DNA from: Prinsepia uniflora
Lineage: Eukaryota; Streptophyta; Magnoliopsida; Rosales; Rosaceae
Assembly: GCA_032719365.1 (NCBI GenBank)
Contig: CM064871.1
Coordinates: 25,889,566-25,953,565 of the forward strand
Length of the DNA: 64,000 nt
Direction: 5' to 3'
Shown here: piece after piece, positions 49,471 through 60,995 of the stretch
How the letters are laid out: the number at the start of each line of letters is the position of its first letter
How positions within the stretch are numbered: position 1 is the first letter of the stretch
Translations under genes and position numbers: made by a program
The notes under the pieces: model-generated
The model's database searches: none
What the model saw: only the letters and a program-made list of their open reading frames with translations
What the model was told of the DNA's origin: nothing

Positions 49471-51305
49471 TGACAGGACCCGTCCCAACTGGACGTCAAA
49501 AACCGTACCCGGTCCTGCTCCCGTCTGACAAGTCAACAGAAAGTCCGAAACTACCCTTCAATACCTGCCAGACAAGGGAATTTTTGCGCCTGTGCCCGTA
49601 CATACCTCCACCTCTAGAATAGCCTCGATCAACGCGCCACGACCTGAAGGGTTAACAAAACAGAAAAGGTGTGAGTGGACAAAAATGACCTCTTATAAAA
49701 ACATTTACCAAAATACATTCTTACCCTCCAGTTTTTACAAACTTGCATGCATATCGTAAAACATGAGTAATAGTATGAAATCATTCAAGTATGAACAGTG
49801 GACCGATAAAATCAAAACATATTTTCCCATGGTCCACAAAAACTCATGTTCACCAAATCAGTTTAACATCTCAAAAGTTCACAATTTCTTTAAATCATTT
49901 TAACCGCTAAACCACGGTTTCCTCAAAATCATTTTCCATAAACCACGGGACTTATTTCCATATCCTGTTGCTTAGAGTCACGTTTATCCCTGCAACGCGT
50001 GCATATCAATAGGCTCAAGGACCGCTCAAAATCCGAGCATCCGCTGCTGTGAACACATCATCAGTCAGCAATCCGTCGCTGGGAAAAACCTCACCAGCCG
50101 ACGATCCGGATCTCGTGAACACATCACTTACCGATCCATGTAATCCAGCACATCTGATCTGAGTCAAGCCTCCCCTGGGCTGCAAGACAAAGATCGTGCT
50201 ACGTGACCTCTTCGGGGTAAACACTTCCATCCCGAAGGCGAGCGTTATCTCCAGGGTGCACTCCGGGGAAAAACATATTTTCTCCCGAAAGCCCTAAATA
50301 TCCGCAACATATCACCATCACAAAAACCAGTGAAAAACAGTTGCATTAAAAACCAAATCATATATCAATACAGGGTCTCAGCCCCAAGTCCCGATTTACT
50401 TTATAAATCCGAAAATCATTAATATCATCATGTCATCACATGGAAATACAATTCCAACCAAAATCACAATTCCATTGGGTCTCAAGCCCAAAATATCAAT
50501 ATCACGTAAATCCGTGCAACTGTAAACCCGAGTTGCCACGATCACGTAAATCCATGAAATCAATCACTGACTCATAATCCGAGTCCAAATATCATTTTCA
50601 ACTTCCTGACTCATAACCCGAGTCAAAACATCATTTTCAATCCGGGCTTTAGCCCAAAACATCATTTGCACGTTCCTCGTAAAACATGCCCGAAAGACTG
50701 ATTAAAATAATCACAAAAATCAAGAGAATACCAAAAATCATCAAATTCACATGTAACTCCAAATCCGAGTCAAAATCATTATTTACTTGGGTTCTCACGC
50801 CCACAATATCATTTTTAATCAATTTCATAATCTCTCGAAAATCGTGCCAGAATATAATAATATTATAATCACAAAATCGAGAAATCACCGAATTGAAATA
50901 CCAATCATGCCAAAGCATATCAAATCATATAATAAAGCATTTTAAATCATATATGCATGCATCACGGTTAGAAAACAAGGTCCACTCACACACACCGTTC
51001 AAAACGGTTCGTTTCCGAGCTGCACGTTTTTCCGTAAAATCTGGAAATCACAACTCCTGCCCAAAATCATTATAGAGGGTTACTAACATCTCAAAATACA
51101 TCATATAATTTTCCCCAATTTTTCCGGAATTTAAATACGTATTTAACTCGTAAAACAAAACTTCGGATACGCGGAACATTATCGAAACAATATCCGATTT
51201 CACCGAAATCAACGTCAAAATGTTCGTTACACTGAGAGGATCAAAAGTCATGTTGACCTCACCTTGAGACTAGGCCGGACGCGCCCTCACGCGCCGCCGT
51301 GAGTG

Positions 51306-51331
51306 GCTGCGCGTGAAACCCACGCGCCAGC
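51306..51331 (-). other. CG-rich hairpin GCGCGTG / CACGCGC
   Basis: GCTGCGCGTG and CACGCGCCAGC form a stem of at least seven G-C rich pairs around AAACCC. Related blocks occur near 531-560, 11603-11632, 17620-17645, 27605-27630, 37081-37100, 45655-45682, 57991-58016 and 60005-60062, always in the transcribed-side part of U3 or early R of the LTR. Role unknown. Confidence 0.7.
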
Positions 51332-52164
51332 TACAGTGTCGTCGTTCAAGCCCGTTTGTCTGGTAAACGGGTCGTTCAACCCGCGATCAGACCCGGCTGG
51401 TTTCAGTCAATTCCACACTGTTTTCATCAATTGAGCATCCAGTTAGTTTCGTTATAAGTTCAATTAGGGTTCTGTAACCTTAATTACTTGAAACATTACC
51501 TCAATCCTCACGATCAAGGATGAACAATCGAAGGACCTCCGGCCACTGTTCATCAGTCGAATTACCTCAATTCCACAAGATTTCCCCAAATTGATTCATC
51601 AAGAAGCTTCATTGATCACAGGTAAACCTTTCCCCCAACTCAATTGGATCAAATCATTGCTCAATCTTCACGACTCAAACTCGAACATCCGAACAGTGTG
51701 CAACCATGGAGTTTCCACCTTGGCCACTGATTCCTCCCAATTGACGAACCCAGAAGCATCAATGGACCATGAGGAATTGTTTCCCCACCTCAATTTCGTC
51801 GTTTGATCACGCATTGATCACGACTCAAGCTCGATATCTCCCACTGTTACCAAACCCGTTCAGAGCCAATTGGGCATGAATTCCTCTCGTTTTTGATTTG
51901 AAACAACTCGTCTCAACCTCAGGAAGCTATTTCCAATGTCCAATTCGATCATCACAGCTCAATTCGACCAATTCGATTTTTCCTCCAAATTTTCTAAAAC
52001 CCGAAATCCCAGTCCTCAGCTCTCAATTAATCCCTCGTTTTTCCCAGTTCAATTCACTCTCAAATGCTCACACTTTGGTTCAGAAATGGAAGAGAATTGG
52101 AGGTTGGGAGAAAACTGATTTGTGGTTTGTACACGGTTGAAGAAAATATGGGAGATTAATGGAA

Positions 52165-52205
52165 ATTAGGATTAATTAATTAATTTAATATAATAAAACA
52201 TAATA
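52165..52205 (-). promoter_or_regulatory. AT-rich TATA-like block in LARD W LTR
   Basis: A 40-base run of A and T containing TTAATATAATAAAACATAATAA lies about 50 bases from the palindrome (halves quoted only as motif: TATAATAAAA). In element orientation it is downstream of the palindrome and is the best candidate core promoter of the LTR. The same block is at about 58851-58891. Confidence 0.5.
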
Positions 52206-52255
52206 ATTAGGTCTCCCCCAAAATCATGGATCCATGTTTTGTGCCTGATTTTAAC

Positions 52256-52281
52256 GGATGAGTGACACTTGTCACTCATCC
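52256..52281. promoter_or_regulatory. family palindrome, perfect 12+2+12 (W left LTR)
   Basis: GGATGAGTGACA and TGTCACTCATCC around CT, identical to the copy at 58942-58967. Confidence 0.8.
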
Positions 52282-52367
52282 AAGTGTGCTCAGTCACCGG
52301 GTACTGTTCATTAATAAAATATTATTTTATTCCCGATTCGTTCGGTTAATCGAGCCCGATTCCATGA

Positions 52368-52669
52368 CCATAACTTCGTCGTCGAATCTCCGATTTCGGC
52401 ATGCCGCCTGTCGTTGGATTCGTATCGACGAGACCTACGTAACGGTCCTTGGCCCTCGTCCGTTGGACTTCCCGGCCAAAAAGTCAACATTTGGCCCCTA
52501 CTATGCCAAATTACCAAAATACCCCTCAACTTCCGAACATCATAACTTTCTCTACGAATGTCGGAATTGAACGTGCCACCTGTCTATGAACTCGTGACGT
52601 CCCGAACTACGTCACAGTCATCGGCCAAAGTCAATTTGACCGCCCGAACTAAAAGTCAACATTTTGCCC
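52368..52669 (-). promoter_or_regulatory. tandem U3 duplication with TGACG and GTCAA motifs
   Basis: Two units about 173 bases apart (52368-52497 and 52541-52669) share the order CATAACTT, CGAAT, CCGCCTGTC or CCACCTGTC, a strand of ACGT-containing sites, CGGCC and AAAAGTCAACATTT. The second unit has the inverted pair TGACGT...ACGTCA. GTCAA is the W-box core and TGACG the TGA/bZIP core. The arrangement resembles an enhancer duplication. Other family LTRs share it. Confidence 0.7.
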
Positions 52670-52792
52670 ACGCTAGGGGAAAAACGGTCATTTTGCACGT
52701 TTCGTCCGATTTCACTCAACTAATCCCCGATTAGTCATTCTAATTCGTAATTAATTAATATTCAATCCCGATATTCGGGACGGGTCATTACA

Positions 52793-55700
52793 ACCTTCCC
52801 TCCTTAAAGAATTTCGTCCCCGAAATTCCAACTACTCGTATTCCACAACTACCTCGTGGAGAACAAATGGCCACACAACACGTGTACACCTGTACACCCA
52901 CTAGCTAACACAGAACTCGTCTGCACTCAGACGTCACATCACAGATGCACGTCGTACTGACTACACTCGACTACCTCGAATGAAATTGATTACCAGAAAT
53001 TGGCAATGTCACCGTTAAGCTGACTCCTTCAGCTTGATAGCCCCACATACTCACTAATGTGCTCTGATCTTCGCTCTCATAGAGAGTCACCAAAATTCAC
53101 TAGTCAGTCCAAGCCGACACCACAAGCCATACTGTCACCACCAAGCTTTACCACCCTAGTAAAGCGCCAATCCACAACAAATCAGTGACAACACATCATA
53201 CTACAACGTCCGTCAATGTAGCATATGATCATCAACATGATCTCCCCTCGCTGGGCAAACTCAATCCTGCGACAAATACCTACAGTAGTTACCACAATTG
53301 TCACCCCCTCAGCGATCCCAGATGCTGGTAAGGTCACGACAAGGTAACATCTCGCCGCAAAGCAACTTGCGGTCACACCAACCACCAACTCACTCATCCT
53401 GAGTATACGCATACCGTCATCACACTCAATCAGACGGTGCATCTGGAACACGTTGAACACAAGCCTAGCAGTAATCACACAACTCAACACTAGAGTTATA
53501 CTTGCCAACCTTGGCTAAGAGCACCTGCTCAAACAATCACTGTAATCGTCAGAATCACTCTGCCCAGTGCATCGTGTTCAATGTCCAGTTCACGTTCACA
53601 TCCACAACCAATGGTATTGGAACTAAGCCAAAACACCAACACGTTTATCGACACAACACTGGTACATCCCACGTACCGTCACTAGGTATCAAGTACCCTC
53701 GTCCATACGATACCGTACATCGTACACCAAGCATGATCCTACAGCTGGACCCTAGTACTCGACCCATAGACCAATATGGTCGATCCCAAACCAGGTAAGG
53801 CAAAAGTAAAAAGCCTGAGGGTTTTGCTAACATCGACAATCCTTGTCCTATGCTACCCAACACACCTCGCCAAATGACAACACTCAAAATGACACATCAA
53901 CGTGTCCACAGGGAAAAACACCGAGTTCTCCCGGGATTCACATCAACCCCGGCCACCACAAGTCTGCAAAATATCGTACCCCAAACCACGTATAAGGTAC
54001 GTACATCTATCCCTTGACCAGACTACAACCACCTAGGTCATAGCCAAACACGTTCCAATAATGGAGTCCATTTGCCCAAACCAGCAAGAGGAAAATCGAA
54101 ACTCCACCAATCAGCTAGTTTCAATACCAAATCCGAATCCGCAATTTCGTAAGAAATCCCGAATCCAAATCCATACATCACAGTTTTTAATTCATGTCCA
54201 AATCCGAATCCGAAATCATTATTCCGTAAGCTAGCATTTGGAATAATCATTCCGCACCCAAATCCGGTATTCCACTTTCAAGTTCCTGAATCGAATCCTG
54301 AATCGTCACCCAGAAATTCGATTCCAAAACCCGAAATCTGGTTCACGTCCACTCGGACACACCAAAACCGAACCTATCGGTTACCAGTTCAAGAGAGTAA
54401 CACATTACATCTGATGGACTTCATAAGGAAGCCAATCCCATCTGTCACAACTCTAAGGCTGAACAAATTCAACCCCGTCTGAACCCTACTCGCTCGAGTA
54501 ACATACCATAAGGGGCTCCACTTCGAAAAGAAGTTTCAGTCCCGTCATTTATGACTCACATACCGACGTAAGAGTGATAAACTCTCACCCAATCTGGATC
54601 ATCGAAATCACGACCCAGATCCATTACGACGTCAGCCGACCGTGAACATCACGATCCTAGATCGTCACAATGCCCAAAGTCCACAACATCACTAACCCGA
54701 TCCTCCTAGGATCAACACAGTCGACAACTAGGAACCACAGGGTCTTACACCCTTACTGATTACCTCGTATCTATCCTTGCCATCCCACCTAGGGAAAACC
54801 AAGGATGATCCAAAACAATGACACCAATATTCATCCTACGTGGATGCAAACAAAACTCACTGCACTCCCCATGCCAGGTAACCCAACATTGTCTGCCACC
54901 CAGCAGAAAATAAGAAATCACCCCTGATGACTTCAGAATACCTAATCCCCATGCGGAAAACCCGCAATCCTCTTCAAACACAACCTCTCATGATTCCGTA
55001 GGTCCAACCATGTCGGGACCATCGGACTCGGACACCAACCACGTGTCCCCTTTGGACTGGTTACTGACACATACCCAACTCGACGTAGTCACAACCCGAC
55101 TCGTGACCCATCGTCAGCACCACACCGGCACCCACACCAGTACACAGACAACAGTATCAGCATGAGCACACCGTGTGCAAAACTGACAACCCTGGATCTC
55201 CGCTCATAACAAGCGACGACCCCGTACCTCTGCTCGAATAGGAGAAACTCTGCCTCCTTCGCACCTAACAACTCTGGGTACAGTCACCCTGACAACTCAT
55301 GTGGGAAAAAGAAACGTCCCCTGACGTCCCCCCGATTCTCAACAACCACTCTCGGTATGAGTGCCTGCCACAGACTTGTGCAGACCCAACCACCAGACAT
55401 CACTATCGAGACTCCACATCCAATGGAATCAAGTACTCGTACGACTACCCTGTATCCCCACTCTGGGATTCCTTCGACAAGTACCAACCCCGACTGTGGA
55501 TTGCAGTTCCACCACTAAAGCTGACATGACTAGACCTGACACAATCGTCACTCGGTCTCGACTTCGAAAAGTCATTAAGAGTCAAACCACCCGCCAGCAC
55601 ACATTTCCGAACCAAACATCCCACCTTAGGTTCCGCGATTATTACCTAGGGTCCCTCAAAACCCGACAGCTCCTGAGACTTAAGATATTACCATGACTCA

Positions 55701-56155
55701 TCTCGAGTCCTAACCGAATTCTTGCCCCAATCATCCACGCCATCCCTGGCATACCCGGTCACCCAGCAAATTACCGCTGGTGAACCACATCAATACCACA
55801 TTCCAAACCTAGGAATACCCCCAACACACTCTAGACGTTGGGAACTCACATTTCGCACAAGGAATTTCTGAGAATAATCTCATCCTGGGTCCAACCTACC
55901 CAATTGTGCTACCTTCCAAGCCTCTGGATCCAGCAAATCCTAGGGCCCACAAGAATACCGATTCGACAATTAGTAAGACGTAGCTACACAAATTAATATC
56001 TGACCCACAAACCAAGGTCAATTACATTCCGAGATTCATCACAAGGTCTCAAATACCCTAATATACCCATCTCACTACCAGGTCGCGCACGAGGCTCACG
56101 TTCCGGAGGTATGGCATGGCAACAGCATCAGCAACCTAGTGCTCTGATACCAATT
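52793..56155 (-). mobile_element. non-coding internal domain of LARD W (3363 bp)
   Basis: It is bounded by the inverted purine tract plus TTCGTCCCCGAAATT (52793-52828) and the inverted primer site at 56141-56152. The longest frame is 111 codons and none shows a gag or pol motif. It keeps segments conserved with the copy in copia (for example 53566-53640 with 13387-13475, and 55360-55400 with 15390-15430) and with Z inverted. A hairpin near 53974-54002 corresponds to 62577-62601. Confidence 0.88.
56141..56152 (-). other. primer-binding site of LARD W
   Basis: GCTCTGATACCA is the exact inverse complement of TGGTATCAGAGC, three bases from the LTR edge at 56156. This fixes the minus-strand orientation of W. 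Confidence 0.93.
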
Positions 56156-59100
56156 TGACAGGACCCGTCCCAACTGGACGTCAAAAACCGTACCCAGTCC
56201 TGCTCCCGTCTGACAAGTCAACAGAAAGTCCGAAACTACCCTTCAATACCTGCCAGACAAGGGAATTTTTGCGCCTGTGCCCGTACATACCTCCACCTCT
56301 AGAATAGCCTCGATCAACGCGCCACGACCTGAAGGGTTAACAAAACAGAAAAGGTGTGAGTGGACAAAAATGACCTCTTATAAAAACATTTACCAAAATA
56401 CATTCTTACCCTCCAGTTTTTACAAACTTGCATGCATATCGTAAAACATGAGTAATAGTATGAAATCATTCAAGTATGAACAGTGGACCGATAAAATCAA
56501 AACATATTTTCCCATGGTCCACAAAAACTCATGTTCACCAAATCAGTTTAACATCTCAAAAGTTCACAATTTCTTTAAATCATTTTAACCGCTAAACCAC
56601 GGTTTCCTCAAAATCATTTTCCATAAACCACGGGACTTATTTCCATATCCTGTTGCTTAGAGTCACGTTTATCCCTGCAACGCGTGCATATCAATAGGCT
56701 CAAGGACCGCTCAAAATCCGAGCATCCGCTGCTGTGAACACATCATCAGTCAGCAATCCGTCGCTGGGAAAAACCTCACCAGCCGACGATCCGGATCTCG
56801 TGAACACATCACTTACCGATCCATGTAATCCAGCACATCTGATCTGAGTCAAGCCTCCCCTGGGCTGCAAGACAAAGATCGTGCTACGTGACCTCTTCGG
56901 GGTAAACACTTCCATCCCGAAGGCGAGCGTTATCTCCAGGGTGCACTCCGGGGAAAAACATATTTTCTCCCGAAAGCCCTAAATATCCGCAACATATCAC
57001 CATCACAAAAACCAGTGAAAAACAGTTGCATTAAAAACCAAATCATATATCAATACAGGGTCTCAGCCCCAAGTCCCGATTTACTTTATAAATCCGAAAA
57101 TCATTAATATCATCATGTCATCACATGGAAATACAATTCCAACCAAAATCACAATTCCATTGGGTCTCAAGCCCAAAATATCAATATCACGTAAATCCGT
57201 GCAACTGTAAACCCGAGTTGCCACGATCACGTAAATCCATGAAATCAATCACTGACTCATAATCCGAGTCCAAATATCATTTTCAACTTCCTGACTCATA
57301 ACCCGAGTCAAAACATCATTTTCAATCCGGGCTTTAGCCCAAAACATCATTTGCACGTTCCTCGTAAAACGTGCCCGAAAGACTGATTAAAATAATCACA
57401 AAAATCACGAGAATACCAAAAATCATCAAATTCACATGTAACTCCAAATCCGAGTCAAAATCATTATTTACTTGGGTTCTCACGCCCACAATATCATTTT
57501 TAATCAATTTCATAATCTCTCGAAAATCGTGCCAGAATATAATAATATTATAATCACAAAATCGAGAAATCACCGAATTGAAATACCAATCATGCCAAAG
57601 CATATCAAATCATATAATAAAGCATTTTAAATCATATATGCATGCATCACGGTTAGAAAACAAGGTCCACTCACACACACCGTTCAAAACGGTTCGTTTC
57701 CGAGCTGCACGTTTTTCCGTAAAATCTGGAAATCACAACTCCTGCCCAAAATCATTATAGAGGGTTACTAACATCTCAAAATACATCATATAATTTTCCC
57801 CAATTTTTCCGGAATTTAAATACGTATTTAACTCGTAAAACAAAACTTCGGATACGCGGAACATTATCGAAACAATATCCGATTTCACCGAAATCAACGT
57901 CAAAATGTTCGTTACACTGAGAGGATCAAAAGTCATGTTGACCTCACCTTGAGACTAGGCCGGACGCGCCCTCACGCGCCGCCGTGAGTGGCTGCGCGTG
58001 AAACCCACGCGCCAGCTACAGTGTCGTCGTTCAAGCCCGTTTGTCTGGTAAACGGGTCGTTCAACCCGCGATCAGACCCGGCTGGTTTTCAGTCAATTCC
58101 ACACTGTTTTCATCAATTGAGCATCCAGTTAGTTTCGTTATAAGTTCAATTAGGGTTCTGTAACCTTAATTACTTGAAACATTACCTCAATCCTCACGAT
58201 CAAGGATGAACAATCGAAGGACCTCCGGCCACTGTTCATCAGTCGAATTACCTCAATTCCACAAGATTTCCCCAAATTGATTCATCAAGAAGCTTCATTG
58301 ATCACAGGTAAACCTTTCCCCCAACTCAATTGGATCAAATCATTGCTCAATCTTCACGACTCAAACTCGAACATCCGAACAGTGTGCAACCATGGAGTTT
58401 CCACCTTGGCCACTGATTCCTCCCAATTGACGAACCCAGAAGCATCAATGGACCATGAGGAATTGTTTCCCCACCTCAATTTCGTCGTTTGATCACGCAT
58501 TGATCACGACTCAAGCTCGATATCTCCCACTGTTACCAAACCCGTTCAGAGCCAATTGGGCATGAATTCCTCTCGTTTTTGATTTGAAACAACTCGTCTC
58601 AACCTCAAGAAGCTATTTCCAATGTCCAATTCGATCATCACAGCTCAATTCGACCAATTCGATTTTTCCTCCAAATTTTCTAAAACCCGAAATCCCAGTC
58701 CTCAGCTCTCAATTAATCCCTCGTTTTTCCCAGTTCAATTCACTCTCAAATGCTCACACTTTGGTTCAGAAATGGAAGAGAATTGGAGGTTGGGAGAAAA
58801 CTGATTTGTGGTTTGTACACGGTTGAAGAAAATATGGGAGATTAATGGAAATTAGGATTAATTAATTAATTTAATATAATAAAACATAATAATTAGGTCT
58901 CCCCCAAAATCATGGATCCATGTTTTGTGCCTGATTTTAAGGGATGAGTGACACTTGTCACTCATCCAAGTGTGCTCAGTCACCGGGTACTGTTCATTAA
59001 TAAAATATTATTTTATTCCCGGTTCGTTCGGTTAATCGAGCCCGATTCCGTGACCATAACTTCGTCGTCGAATCTCCGATTTCGGCATGCCGCCTGTCGT

Positions 59101-59479
59101 TGGATTCGTATCGACGAGACCTACGTAACTGTCCTTGGCCCTCGTCCGTTGGACTTCCCGGCCAAAAAGTCAACATTTGGCCCCTACTATGCCAAATTAC
59201 CAAAATACCCCTCAACTTCCGAACATCATAACTTTCTCTACGAATGTCGGAATTGAACGTGCCACCTGTCTATGAACTCGTGACGTCCCGAACTACGTCA
59301 CAGTCATTGGCCAAAGTCCATTTGACCGCCCGAACTAAAAGTCAACATTTTGCCCACGCTAGGGGCAAAACGGTCATTTTGTACGTTTCGTCCGATTTCA
59401 CTCAACTAATCCCCGATTAGTCATTCTAATTCGTAATTAATTAATATTCAATCCCGATATTCGGGACGGGTCATTACAC
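56156..59479 (-). repeat. LARD W 5' LTR (right in window)
   Basis: It is the direct repeat of 49471-52792 with an offset of 6685-6687 bases. All regulatory motifs listed for the left copy recur. The palindrome is at 58942-58967. As the 5' LTR in element orientation it would drive the W transcript leftward. Confidence 0.95.
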
Positions 59480-60707
59480 CATTTCTTCTCCTCTGAACAA
59501 CCCAACCCATTCTCTTCACTTGGTTTCACTTGAGGCTGGCACAGGAGATGACTGAGGACTGGTGGAGGTTGCTGGACGGCCGGAACCACCGTCCACGGCG
59601 GCGGGGAGGAGACAAACCCGAGCGGGTAAGTCTTCCATTCAAATTTCATTTTCGGGTTTTAGGTGTTAGGGCTGAGTTCTAATGAGTAGGATGAGTTTAT
59701 TGAGGTTGTAGGAAGGCGTAGAGGGTGGTTTGGACGGTGGTGAAGGGCTGAGCAGCCCTGGGTGCAATCGGAAAAATTGGACCGATTATGGGAGAATTGG
59801 ACGGACGGGTTTTGTGGCGTTTTTCCTAGTTTTCTTGATTAGGATAGATTATAAATGAGAAAATAGGAATTTAGGAATTAGAATGGAGGAAATCGGACCA
59901 AAAATGAGGGAGAAGAAGGCCTGGACCGGTTACGCCGGTCCAGTTGCAGGGGTCGGACCGGACCGGTCGGTTCGGACCGGTTCGATCGAAGGAAGGGGAT
60001 GCACTGTAGCGGCGCGTGGCTCCCAAGCGCAGCCACTTCAGGCGGCGCGTGCGGGCGCGTGCTAGGGTTTTTGGGGATGTGTTCAACATACGAAATCATC
60101 TATTCGATGTAACGAACATTTTGGGACTGGTTTCGTGTCAATCGGATACCGTCTCGATATGTTTCGGGGCATCGGAAGGTTTAGGTTCGGGATTAAAAAT
60201 AGTTAAAAATACGGGAAAATTACGGGGCTTTAGTGAGGGGTTATATAAGTAGTTAGTAACCCTCTAAATTAATTTGGACAGGTTTGGAAGTCCCGGTGAC
60301 GGTGATCGGCTCGGGGAGCCGTATGGCACGCAAATCGAGGCGGCAGCTCGGACGGTCTGTGAGTGGACCTTGTTTTCTAAATTGGTGCATGCATAAATGT
60401 TTATTATATGTTTTATTACTTTTTTGATGATGCCATGGGTGCATTTGTATGTGGTTACGTATAAGCACGTATTTCGAGGTTTCGGCCTTATACGGTGCTT
60501 ATACGGGTCTGTATTTCTTTATTGATTTAAATGAACTGAATTTGGATTTCAAAATGATAAACTCGGGTATGAGACCCATTTCGTTTTGTCTCGGGCATAT
60601 GACCTCAAATTCCGGGCACGGTGCCCAGTTGGTGTCCTATGTTCGGGTACGAGACCCAGTCACTTTACGGTTTTGATTTCAGGTCAGGGAACCTTAAATG
60701 GATTCCC

Positions 60708-60995
60708 AGGTTCATGACGGTTTATGGGAACCGGCATGAACCCTTGTTATGGTATCATGGTTCATGACGGTTTATGGGAACCGGCATGAACCCTTGTTGG
60801 TTATATTATTACGGTACATGACGGTTTATGGGAACCGGCATGTTACCTGGTTATATTATTACGGTACATGACGGTTTATGGGAACCGGCATGTTACCTGG
60901 TTATATTATTACGGTACATGACGGTTTATGGGAATCGGCATGTTACCTGATTACGGATATTATGGATCATGACGGTTCAGGGGAACCGGTCATGA
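60708..60995 (+). repeat. six-unit minisatellite (about 50 bp period)
   Basis: Units contain CATGACGGTTTATGGGAACC and GGCATG, followed either by AACCCTTGTT (first two) or TTACCTGGTTATATTATT (next three); the last is variant. The three middle units are almost identical. The matching LTR region at 10486-10638 has three units. Confidence 0.92.

Larger units (their letters stand above)
49471..52792 (-). repeat. LARD W 3' LTR (left in window)
   Basis: It begins TGACAGGACCCGTCCC and ends CGGGACGGGTCATTACA. Sites in + order are an extended U5 stem (GTCTGACA at 49524, TGCCAGAC about 40 bases on), GTGAGTGGAC 49671-49680, CATGCATG 49745-49752, hairpins 50370-50690, CATGCATG 50953-50962, GTCCACTCAC 50980-50989, CG hairpin 51306-51331, AT-rich block 52165-52205, palindrome 52256-52281 and two tandem U3 units 52368-52669. 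Confidence 0.95.
49471..59479 (-). mobile_element. complete young minus-strand LARD W (10,009 bp)
   Basis: It has two LTRs of 3322 bp (49471-52792) and 3324 bp (56156-59479) that differ by roughly thirteen substitutions and two single-base indels by eye, exact CCATT target duplications (49466-49470 and 59480-59484), an exact inverted primer site (GCTCTGATACCA, 56141-56152), an inverted purine tract (CCTTCCCTCCTTAA, 52794-52807) and a 3363-bp internal domain without coding capacity. All cis signals for replication are thus present while all enzymes are absent. It inserted into the LTR of its relative Z, about 76 bases from Z's palindrome. Confidence 0.96.

Noticed and set aside
49471..59479. 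Assembly duplication as the cause of the two 3.3-kb near-identical blocks
   Set aside because: The blocks differ at several sites, are bounded by exact CCATT duplications, and the empty site is present at 63880-63898, as expected for LTRs of one insertion.
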